Source of the DNA: Thermoflexales bacterium
GTDB lineage: Bacteria; Chloroflexota; Anaerolineae; Fen-1058
Assembly (NCBI GenBank): GCA_017882055.1
Contig: JADGQE010000161.1
Span: forward strand, 1 to 8,511
Length of the DNA stretch: 8,511 nucleotides
Direction of reading: 5' to 3'
This document shows, piece by piece, positions 1-4,894 of this stretch (the first letter of the stretch is position 1; every line of letters starts with the position of its first letter). The position numbers were made by a program, and so were the translations under genes. The notes below the pieces were generated by a model, which saw only the letters and a list, made by a program, of their open reading frames with translations, had not been told where the DNA came from and ran no database searches.

Positions 1-288
1 CCCAATGTACGTTTACTCACACATCCCGCCGAACTGGCGCTGATCCGCAAGATGCTGGAACTCCCCTTCATCATCGAAACCGCCGTGCGCGATCTCGCGC
101 CGCATCATCTGACGTATTACGCACAGGACCTGGCCTCGACGTTCAGCGCTTTCTATCGCGATTGCAAAGTCGTCGATGCCGAGGCGTTGGAGTTAACGAC
201 CGCCCGCTTGCAACTGTGCCTTGCAGCAAAGATCACGCTGGCCCGCACGCTGCAACTGATGGGGATGACGACGCCGGAGTCAATGTAG
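1..288 (+). CDS. argS: Arginyl-tRNA synthetase, C-terminal end (5' truncated by window)
   Basis: The frame is open from base 1 and ends at TAG 286-288, giving the last 95 residues. They match the C-terminal DALR anticodon-binding helical domain of class I arginyl-tRNA synthetases. Visible hallmarks are LPFIIETAVRDLAPHHLTYY, then DLASTFSAFYRDCKV, an R-L-x-L-C-L-A-A-K helix, and the family-typical ending LQLMGMTTPESM. The whole enzyme attaches arginine to tRNA-Arg in the cytoplasm using ATP. This domain recognises the anticodon; the catalytic HIGH-type motif lies upstream of the window. The gene is followed on the same strand by a four-helix-bundle gene and dcd. The repeat array downstream begins only 2 bases after the stop. 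Family assignment is secure from motif recognition; nothing looks broken in the visible part. Confidence 0.93.
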   Translation, partial: PNVRLLTHPAELALIRKMLELPFIIETAVRDLAPHHLTYYAQDLASTFSAFYRDCKVVDAEALELTTARLQLCLAAKITLARTLQLMGMTTPESM

Positions 289-290
289 AG

Positions 291-318
291 GTTAGAAGTC
301 GGAGATTGGATGTTGGAG
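291..318 (+). repeat. Degenerate 7-bp tandem array, left side (4 units)
   Basis: Four consecutive heptamers are seen: GTTAGAA, GTCGGAG, ATTGGAT, GTTGGAG. Their consensus is close to GTTGGAA. The last unit runs into extra G residues to form GGAGGGG (315-321), the ribosome-binding site of the GTG-start gene at 326. The same heptamer occurs in inverted orientation at 690-724. Confidence 0.75.
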
Positions 319-325
319 GGGTACG

Positions 326-709
326 GTGCCAATTAAGAGCTATCGCGATCTGGAAACCTATCAGCGCGCCAGGCAGCTCGTTGTGCCCATTTACCAATTG
401 ATTGAGTCATTTCCGGCCAGTGAACGATATGACCTATGTGATCAAATGCGCCGCGCCTGCAAATCCGTCGCAGCCAATATTGTGGAAGGTTATAGTCACA
501 AGGATACGCCGGCCAAAGCGAAATCTTTCTGGCGCATATCAATGGGTTCGGCCAATGAAATGGTTGAGCATCTTGAACAATCTGTCGCGCTGAAATATGT
601 TCCTGCGGAAACCGCGCAACCATTAATTGACGAATACACGATTGTGGCCAAACAACTCAACAAACTTATTCAAAACTGGCACACTATAACTCTAACTTCC
701 AATTTCTAA
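326..709 (+). CDS. Four-helix-bundle protein, 23S rRNA intervening-sequence (S23/IVP) family
   Basis: The 127-residue protein has the pattern of the S23 / intervening-sequence-protein family. It starts with YRDLETYQRARQLVVPIYQL (res 5-24), then FPASERYDLCDQMRRACKS, the near-invariant S-V-A-A-N-I-V-E-G-Y, and the helix FWRISMGSANEMVEHLEQS. These form a compact all-alpha bundle; relatives are encoded in 23S rRNA intervening sequences and are related to the Avd accessory protein of diversity-generating retroelements. The molecular function of orphan members is unknown, and I do not assign one. The start is GTG at 326, chosen because GGAGGGG (315-321) lies just upstream and the family motif begins immediately. 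The last residues (TLTSNF) and the TAA stop are encoded inside the downstream 7-bp repeat array, so the gene and repeats are physically merged. Composition is AT-richer than both neighbours, consistent with separate acquisition. Confidence 0.9.
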   Translation: MPIKSYRDLETYQRARQLVVPIYQLIESFPASERYDLCDQMRRACKSVAANIVEGYSHKDTPAKAKSFWRISMGSANEMVEHLEQSVALKYVPAETAQPLIDEYTIVAKQLNKLIQNWHTITLTSNF

Positions 710-724
710 CTTCCAATTTCCAAT
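690..724 (-). repeat. Degenerate 7-bp tandem array, right side (5 units, inverted)
   Basis: On the + strand five consecutive heptamers read CTCTAAC, TTCCAAT, TTCTAAC, TTCCAAT, TTCCAAT. On the - strand these are ATTGGAA, ATTGGAA, GTTAGAA, ATTGGAA, GTTAGAG, the same consensus as the left array. The stop codon TAA (707-709) of the four-helix-bundle gene lies in the third unit. The array ends 3 bases before the GAGGAG ribosome-binding site (728-733) of dcd. Confidence 0.8.
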
Positions 725-738
725 ATTGAGGAGACTTC

Positions 739-1299
739 ATGACCATTCAACCCGATCGCTGGATCCGCAAGATGGCACTCGAGCACGGCATGATCGAGCC
801 GTTCGTCGAGAAGCAAGTCAGCAATCACGTCATTTCGTACGGCGTGTCATCGTATGGCTACGACATTCGCGTGGCCGACGAGTTCAAAATCTTCACCAAT
901 GTCTACTCGGCCATCGTCGATCCCAAACACTTCGATCCCAAATCGATGGTGGACTTCACGGGCGACGTGTGTATCATCCCGCCGAACTCATTCGTGCTCG
1001 CCCGTACCATCGAGTACTTCCGCATCCCGCGCAACGTGCTGACGATCTGCCTGGGCAAATCGACCTACGCGCGCTGCGGCTTAATCGTCAACGTCACGCC
1101 CTTCGAGCCGGAATGGGAAGGTTTCGTCACCCTCGAAATCAGCAACACCACGCCCCTGCCCGCTAAAATTTATGCCAACGAAGGCATTGCGCAGGTGCTG
1201 TTCTTCGTCGCCGACGAAGAATGCGAGACTTCCTACAAAGATCGCAAAGGCAAATACGATAAGCAGACCGGCGTCGTATTGCCGCGAATGATCCTGTAA
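739..1299 (+). CDS. dcd: dCTP deaminase
   Basis: The 186-residue protein belongs to the dCTP deaminase / dUTPase-like trimeric family. It converts dCTP to dUTP and ammonia, feeding dUMP and then dTMP synthesis in the cytoplasm. Visible signatures are SYGYDIR (res 38-44), the GKSTYARCGL nucleotide-binding motif (106-115) with conserved Lys107, Ser108 and Arg112, and VTLEISNT with the presumed general-base Glu133. The C-terminal YKDRKGKYDKQTG (166-178) is the lid that closes over the triphosphate. Length is normal for the monofunctional enzyme. A bifunctional dCTP deaminase/dUTPase cannot be excluded from sequence reading alone. The start is ATG 739 with GAGGAG at 728-733. It probably once followed argS directly and may still be co-transcribed through the inserted four-helix-bundle gene, since I see no separate promoter. 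Confidence 0.95.
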   Translation: MTIQPDRWIRKMALEHGMIEPFVEKQVSNHVISYGVSSYGYDIRVADEFKIFTNVYSAIVDPKHFDPKSMVDFTGDVCIIPPNSFVLARTIEYFRIPRNVLTICLGKSTYARCGLIVNVTPFEPEWEGFVTLEISNTTPLPAKIYANEGIAQVLFFVADEECETSYKDRKGKYDKQTGVVLPRMIL

Positions 1300-1315
1300 A
1301 TCATTGAAATCTCTT

Positions 1316-1397
1316 GCAGTCTGTCGGAGAGGCAGTATAGCCCCTCGTGGGCGACACCGACAAGCGGCTATACTGCAAGTGTTCTCCGACAGACTGC
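1316..1397. repeat. Large two-part inverted repeat between convergent dcd and galT
   Basis: The outer arms are a perfect 15-bp inverted repeat: GCAGTCTGTCGGAGA (1316-1330) and its complement (1383-1397). The inner arms are a perfect 11-bp repeat: GCAGTATAGCC (1332-1342) and its complement (1366-1376). An asymmetric internal loop (1 versus 6 bases) separates them, and the apical loop is about 23 bases. The right arm ends on the first base of the galT stop codon (1397-1399). The position between converging genes suits a bidirectional transcription barrier. However, neither side has a clear U-tract, so it is not a textbook intrinsic terminator. A dispersed palindromic repeat or small non-autonomous element is the alternative. 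Confidence 0.8.
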
Positions 1398-2437
1398 TAG
1401 CGCGCCTTGTAATGCACTTCGCTTAACCCACGCAAGCGATCGGCGGCCTGTTCGGCCGTAAGGTCGCGCTGCGCTTCCGCCAGCATCTCGTAACCGACCA
1501 TGAATTTTTTGACCGTGGCCGATCGCAGCAGCGGCGGGTAAAAGTGCGCGTGAAAATGCCACGCTTCGCCGTCAGGCAGCTGATCCCCCGTCGGGGCTTG
1601 ATGAAAGCCCATCGAGTAAGGGAATGAAATCTCGAACAGGTTATCATAGCGGGCCGTGACGCGCCGCATCAGATCGGCCAGGGCTGAGACCTCACTCGGT
1701 TCGAGATCGGTCAGCGCGCCGACGTGTCGCTGCGACAGCAGCAAGATTTCGAACGGCCACACTGCCCAGAAGGGCACCAGCGCCGTGAAGGCTTCGTTCG
1801 AAGCGACGATGCGCTCGCCGCTTTCAATTTCTTCGGCCAGATAATCACACAGCAGGCAGTGTTGATGTTGCAGCCAGTGCCGATTTTGCGCGGCTAATTC
1901 TTTGGCGGGTTCGTTGGGGAGGTGGCTGGTGGCCCACACCTGGCTATGCGGATGCGGATTCGAGCAGCCCATCATCGCGCCCTTGTTTTCAAAGACCTGC
2001 ACGTAATTGATGAAATCACGCTGACCCAGTTCGCGCGTTTGATCCGTCCACGTACCGATCACGGCTTCAACCTCGGATTGCGAGAGTTCGGGCAAGGTCA
2101 GATCGTGGCGCGGTGAAAAACAAATGACACGGCAGAGACCAGATTCAGGCACGGCGACGAAGAGCGAGTCACCGGGCAGTTCAGGCGCAGCATGAGTGTC
2201 AGGCAGCAGCGCGGCGAAGTCGTTGTCGAACACAAACGTTGCGGGGTAAGCTGGGTTCTTCACGCCACCCGCGCGTTCGTTGCCGGGGCACAGATAACAG
2301 GTGGAATCATACGCCGGCAAGTTTTGGAGCGGCGTCTTTTCAACTTGACCCAGCCAGGGACGTTTAGCGCGATGCGGCGAAACGAGGACCCATTCACGGG
2401 TCAGTTGATTAAAGCGGCGATGTGGAAAGTCAAGCAT
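1397..2437 (-). CDS. galT: Galactose-1-phosphate uridylyltransferase
   Basis: The enzyme transfers UMP from UDP-glucose to galactose 1-phosphate in the Leloir pathway. With the start chosen here it has 346 residues, about the length of the E. coli enzyme. Zinc ligands are visible as C47-x-x-C50 (CYLC), H111 (SPRHD) and H162. The active-site motif NPHPHSQVW gives H162-P-H164 with H164 the expected uridylylated nucleophile and Q166 the substrate contact. The C-terminal HFHAHFYPPLLRSATVKKF is the second HIT-like half and is highly conserved. I place the start at ATG 2435-2437 because AAAGGA (2444-2449) sits 6 bases upstream. An in-frame ATG at 2474-2476 would add 13 residues, overlap the upstream HAD gene and lack a Shine-Dalgarno. 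It is the second gene of a two-gene operon with the HAD phosphatase. No galK or galE is in the window. Confidence 0.96.
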   Translation of the reverse strand: MLDFPHRRFNQLTREWVLVSPHRAKRPWLGQVEKTPLQNLPAYDSTCYLCPGNERAGGVKNPAYPATFVFDNDFAALLPDTHAAPELPGDSLFVAVPESGLCRVICFSPRHDLTLPELSQSEVEAVIGTWTDQTRELGQRDFINYVQVFENKGAMMGCSNPHPHSQVWATSHLPNEPAKELAAQNRHWLQHQHCLLCDYLAEEIESGERIVASNEAFTALVPFWAVWPFEILLLSQRHVGALTDLEPSEVSALADLMRRVTARYDNLFEISFPYSMGFHQAPTGDQLPDGEAWHFHAHFYPPLLRSATVKKFMVGYEMLAEAQRDLTAEQAADRLRGLSEVHYKAR

Positions 2438-2459
2438 GCGCGGTCCTTTGGATACGGAT

Positions 2460-3284
2460 TCACCCGAATACTTCATTCAGCCCGCTGCCTTCAGTCTTGG
2501 GCAGCAGGTCACCCAGATCACGAATGACATACGTCGGTTTGATGAGCGACGTATCGACCTCTTCGCGACGTGTCGCACCCGTCAACGTCAACGCGGTCGC
2601 CATACCAGCCTTGAGACCCATTTGCACATCGGTCTCCAATCGATCGCCCGTTATAAGGCAGCGTTCCGGCGGCAATTGTACCAGATTCAGAACCGCGTGG
2701 GTCATGTGAATCGACGGTTTGCCGACGATGGCCTCACACCGGGTGTTGGTGCAGGCTTCGATCGCGGCGATGACAGCCGCAGCATCCGGCTGACCGCCCC
2801 CCGGCACCGGGCAATAGCGATCGCCGTTGGTAGCGAAGAAGCGTGCCCCGGCCCGAATCGCATCAAACGCGATCTGGAGTTTGGCGTATACCAACGTCCG
2901 ATCGAATGAAGCGATGACCGCATCGACCCGGGCGGCGTCATCGGAAAAGGTGAAACCGGCCGCGCTCAAATCGGCCTGCAACGGTGGTTCACCGACGACG
3001 AACAAGCAGGCGTTGGGCAACGTTCGCTTCAAAAAATCGACCATGACTGCGGACGAATTGATGATGTCTTCGGGTGGAGTGGGCAAGCCAAGACGCGCCA
3101 GCTTGTCGGAGTAGGCGTAGCGCGTGTGCGTCGGATTGTTCGACAAAAAGACGGTGCGTTTGCCGGCTGCGCGAAGCGTGTGGATGGTCTGATAGGCATT
3201 CGGCAGAAGCGCCTCGCCGAGATAAACCGTGCCATCCAGATCAAAGATATAGGCGTCGTAAAATTGAGTGGGGCGTGTGATCAT
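2460..3284 (-). CDS. HAD-IIA family phosphatase (NagD/AraL/4-nitrophenylphosphatase type)
   Basis: The 274-residue protein shows all HAD motifs. Motif I is FDLDGTVYLG, with nucleophile D15 and acid/base D17. Motif II is FLSNNPT with S48. Motif III is the lysine in VGKPS (K189). Motif IV is GDRLETDV with metal-binding D214 and D219. The long segment between motifs II and III is the C2-type cap that defines subfamily IIA (NagD, AraL, phosphoglycolate/pyridoxal phosphatases). The protein therefore probably hydrolyses a small phosphate ester using Mg2+ in the cytosol; the substrate cannot be read from sequence. It is the first gene of the operon with galT, so a sugar phosphate or overflow Leloir intermediate is a reasonable guess only. 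The ATG start at 3282-3284 lacks a strong Shine-Dalgarno, but the protein begins in the usual place relative to motif I. Confidence 0.92.
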   Translation of the reverse strand: MITRPTQFYDAYIFDLDGTVYLGEALLPNAYQTIHTLRAAGKRTVFLSNNPTHTRYAYSDKLARLGLPTPPEDIINSSAVMVDFLKRTLPNACLFVVGEPPLQADLSAAGFTFSDDAARVDAVIASFDRTLVYAKLQIAFDAIRAGARFFATNGDRYCPVPGGGQPDAAAVIAAIEACTNTRCEAIVGKPSIHMTHAVLNLVQLPPERCLITGDRLETDVQMGLKAGMATALTLTGATRREEVDTSLIKPTYVIRDLGDLLPKTEGSGLNEVFG

Positions 3285-3317
3285 TATTGAAAAGTCTTGA
3301 GGATTTTTACCCGCTGG

Positions 3318-3348
3318 ATTGTACCACTAACTCATGACCGAGTGACAA
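3318..3348 (-). promoter_or_regulatory. Putative sigma-70-type promoter of the HAD-galT operon
   Basis: Reading the - strand there is TTGTCA (3348-3343), a 19-base spacer, and TACAAT (3323-3318) preceded by TG one base upstream, i.e. an extended -10 (TGGTACAAT). The long spacer is less than ideal, but the extended -10 compensates. The predicted start is about 25 bases before the HAD ATG. The glyA promoter has the same extended -10 core. Confidence 0.55.
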
Positions 3349-3410
3349 TGCATCCACGCGATATCCGATCGACAAGACCTACATATACCTGACGCTTGAA
3401 AACGATTCAT

Positions 3411-4679
3411 CTATTCCCCCGCATCACCACCTTCTTCACCCTCGCCCATATTACCCGCTTCTGCGTCATCAGCAACTTCGACATCACCTGCGGCTTCTAC
3501 AACCACGTTGTCTTCAACGCCTGGCCCGGCTTCTGCCCCAGCATTAGCCGCCTCGCTCTCGGCTTCTACTTGAGAATCGCTTTCGGTCGATGCGTCCGCT
3601 GCTTCGACTGGATTTTCGCCGCTCTCACTTGCCCCGGCTGGCGATTCTTCAGCAGCGTGGGCCTCTTCGCCTGGCTCAGATTCTTCAGCCTCGGTTTTTT
3701 CTTCTTCCTCTGGTCCTTCTGCTTCTTCCGCCTCTGGCTTTTCTTCAGCCTGTTCCTCTGATTCTTTCTCTTCAGGCTCTTCTGCTTCTTCCTTTTCTTC
3801 CTTTTCGCCTTCCTCCTCTTTTTCTTCTTCGGGTTCTTCCTTTTCTTCCTCCTCTTTCTCTTCTTCTTCGGGTTCTTCTTTTTCTTCAGACTCTTCGGCT
3901 TCACCCTCAGTTTCTTCGGTTTCCTCTTCGGATTTCTCAGGTTCTTCCGTCTCTTCGCCTTCCTCAGCCTCTTCCTTTTCCTCCCCCTCGCCTTCTTCCT
4001 CTTCATCCTCTTCGCTTTCCTCGTCCTCTTCCTCAACTTCCTCTTCCGATTCGCCTTCTTCCTCTGACTCTTCTTTCTCCTCCTCTTCCTCCTCGGTCTC
4101 GTCCTCTTCGCCTTCCTCAGCCTCTTCCTTTTCTTCAGTCTCTTCCTCTTCTTCAGTCTCCTTCTCTTCCTTCTCATCGTCTTCGTCGTCCTCGCCTTCT
4201 TCCTCTTCCTCTTTTTCTTTCTCTGATTTGGCCTCGATCGCCTCTGCTTCGATCTTTCTGGTCATCACTTTTTCGTCTACGACCTCCCCCTCCGCAACAG
4301 GCGATGCATGACGTGATCCCATAATCCGCGGATAATGTCCGCCCGGCGCATCCTCATTAACGGCCACAACCTGCACTGAAAAACGCGCGCTACCGACGTA
4401 CGAGAATTCCTGATCGGGTTGCAGCGACAGGCTGCGCAAAAACGTCCGGCTGACACCGCGCCCGATCGATTGAAGTCGCGCAGCATATTCTGCCGATTCA
4501 TCATCAGACCGGCCATTCAGAAAGAAGGAAAACGGCGAATCGCCGCTAGCGCCAAACGCTGTTTGAATCGCGCTATGCAGATCGTGCAGCGTCTGCACGT
4601 CGAGCAATTCGACCAGACGTGAGTCACCGGGAACATTTTGATTCGTGATTTTGAGGATGTAACTGGTTTGTGAACCCAT
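3411..4679 (-). CDS. pRiA4b ORF-3-like domain protein with a very long Glu-rich acidic tail
   Basis: The protein has 422 residues from ATG 4677-4679 (GGAGAG nine bases upstream). A TTG start at 4707-4709 would add 10 residues. Residues 7-106 resemble the plasmid pRiA4b ORF-3-like / IS1096-passenger domain: SYILKITNQNVPGDSRLVEL, then QTLHDLHSAIQTAFG, and a late FSYVGSARFSVQVVAV strand. The usual Y-D-F-G-D signature is replaced by YVGSARF, so this is a divergent member. Residues 107-150 form a linker. About residues 150-335 are nearly all Glu with some Lys, Ser and Thr, so they are intensely acidic and either disordered or a single long charged helix. The last ~85 residues are Ala/Glu/Gly/Ser-rich. 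No signal peptide or membrane segment is visible. The function is unknown to me. An acidic tail can mimic nucleic acid or bind basic proteins or metal ions, but that is inference. The gene reads away from tRNA-Val and is separate from the HAD-galT operon. Confidence 0.75.
   Translation of the reverse strand: MGSQTSYILKITNQNVPGDSRLVELLDVQTLHDLHSAIQTAFGASGDSPFSFFLNGRSDDESAEYAARLQSIGRGVSRTFLRSLSLQPDQEFSYVGSARFSVQVVAVNEDAPGGHYPRIMGSRHASPVAEGEVVDEKVMTRKIEAEAIEAKSEKEKEEEEEGEDDEDDEKEEKETEEEEETEEKEEAEEGEEDETEEEEEEKEESEEEGESEEEVEEEDEESEEDEEEEGEGEEKEEAEEGEETEEPEKSEEETEETEGEAEESEEKEEPEEEEKEEEEKEEPEEEKEEEGEKEEKEEAEEPEEKESEEQAEEKPEAEEAEGPEEEEKTEAEESEPGEEAHAAEESPAGASESGENPVEAADASTESDSQVEAESEAANAGAEAGPGVEDNVVVEAAGDVEVADDAEAGNMGEGEEGGDAGE
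3690..4230. repeat. Low-complexity purine/pyrimidine-asymmetric tract encoding the Glu-rich tail
   Basis: For about 540 bp the + strand is almost entirely C and T (iterated CTT, CTC and CCT triplets), and the - strand is correspondingly A/G-rich GAA/GAG codons. The repeat has triplet periodicity but no long exact unit. Such mirror-like homopurine DNA can adopt triplex structures and is prone to slippage, so length polymorphism between strains is expected. Confidence 0.85.
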
Positions 4680-4721
4680 ATCATTCGTCTCTCCGTGCCA
4701 GGAAGTCAATTGGCCCGCGCC

Positions 4722-4750
4722 TTGACCGATCAGGATGACCCGCTTATAAT
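4722..4750 (+). promoter_or_regulatory. Near-consensus promoter of the tRNA-Val gene
   Basis: TTGACC (4722-4727), a 17-base spacer and a perfect TATAAT (4745-4750) lie upstream of the tRNA at 4760. The predicted transcription start is thus within a few bases of the mature 5' end, leaving almost no 5' leader for RNase P to remove. Confidence 0.8.
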
Positions 4751-4759
4751 CACCGTCAC

Positions 4760-4833
4760 GGGCGGTTAGCTCAGCTGGTTAGAGCGCCTCTCTTACAAAG
4801 AGGAGGTCGTAGGTTCGAGTCCTATACCGCCCA
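4760..4833 (+). tRNA. tRNA-Val (anticodon TAC)
   Basis: A complete cloverleaf folds. The acceptor stem is GGGCGGT/ACCGCCC (4760-4766 with 4826-4832), the D stem GCTC/GAGC, and the anticodon stem CCTCT/AGAGG. The anticodon loop CTTACAA holds TAC at 4794-4796. The variable loop is AGGTC and the T arm is GTAGG-TTCGAGT-CCTAT, with one G-T wobble. The discriminator is A4833. The next bases are CAC, so the 3' CCA is not encoded and must be added by the CCA-adding enzyme. The anticodon UAC reads valine GUA and, if modified at U34, further GUN codons. It is a lone tRNA between two - strand genes, with its own promoter and terminator. Confidence 0.97.
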
Positions 4834-4840
4834 CACAGAC

Positions 4841-4866
4841 AAACCGCCGATGTGATCGGCGGTTTT
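4841..4866 (+). terminator. Intrinsic terminator after tRNA-Val
   Basis: An 11-bp stem (4841-4851 with 4855-4865, core ACCGCCGAT/ATCGGCGGT) has a GTG loop and runs into TTTT followed by GCTTT on the + strand, directly downstream of the tRNA. The A-rich left flank gives a short T run on the - strand as well. The same hairpin may therefore also act on transcripts of the convergent gene ending at 4895. Confidence 0.85.
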
Positions 4867-4894
4867 GCTTTCAATCCATATCGCTAGTTCGCGC

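Larger units (their letters stand above)
291..724 (+). other. Candidate repeat-bracketed cassette carrying the four-helix-bundle gene
   Basis: The stretch between the argS stop and the dcd ribosome-binding site consists of a 7-bp repeat array (291-318), one small gene (326-709) and an inverted 7-bp repeat array (690-724). The interior is visibly AT-richer than argS and dcd. Because the arrays are reverse complements of each other in consensus (GTTGGAA / TTCCAAC), a transcript could fold with its ends paired. Intervening sequences in 23S rRNA genes that carry this protein family are also bounded by complementary ends. No transposase and no convincing target duplication is seen; GAGG at 288-291 and 728-731 is too short to count. 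Calling it mobile is inference. Confidence 0.4.

Noticed and set aside
326..709. Four-helix-bundle gene as the Avd protein of a diversity-generating retroelement
   Set aside because: The family is related to Avd, but there is no reverse transcriptase, template repeat or variable repeat in the window. The flanking 7-bp arrays are not a TR/VR pair.
291..724. The 7-bp arrays as a CRISPR array
   Set aside because: Units are contiguous 7-mers without spacers, far too short and degenerate for CRISPR repeats.
2474..2476. Upstream ATG for galT giving 359 residues
   Set aside because: It lies inside the HAD coding end with no Shine-Dalgarno, while ATG 2435-2437 has AAAGGA at ideal spacing and begins just before the conserved N-terminus.
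3590..4324. Long + strand frame (244 codons) rich in Leu and Pro opposite the acidic gene
   Set aside because: It is the reverse strand of the GAA/GAG-rich tract, which automatically yields Leu/Pro/Phe codons and few stops. There is no domain and no ribosome-binding site. The - strand frame has a recognisable N-terminal domain.
4760..4833. tRNA-Val as an integration site for a mobile element
   Set aside because: No partial duplicate of the tRNA 3' end, no integrase and no phage or plasmid genes are visible on either side within the window.
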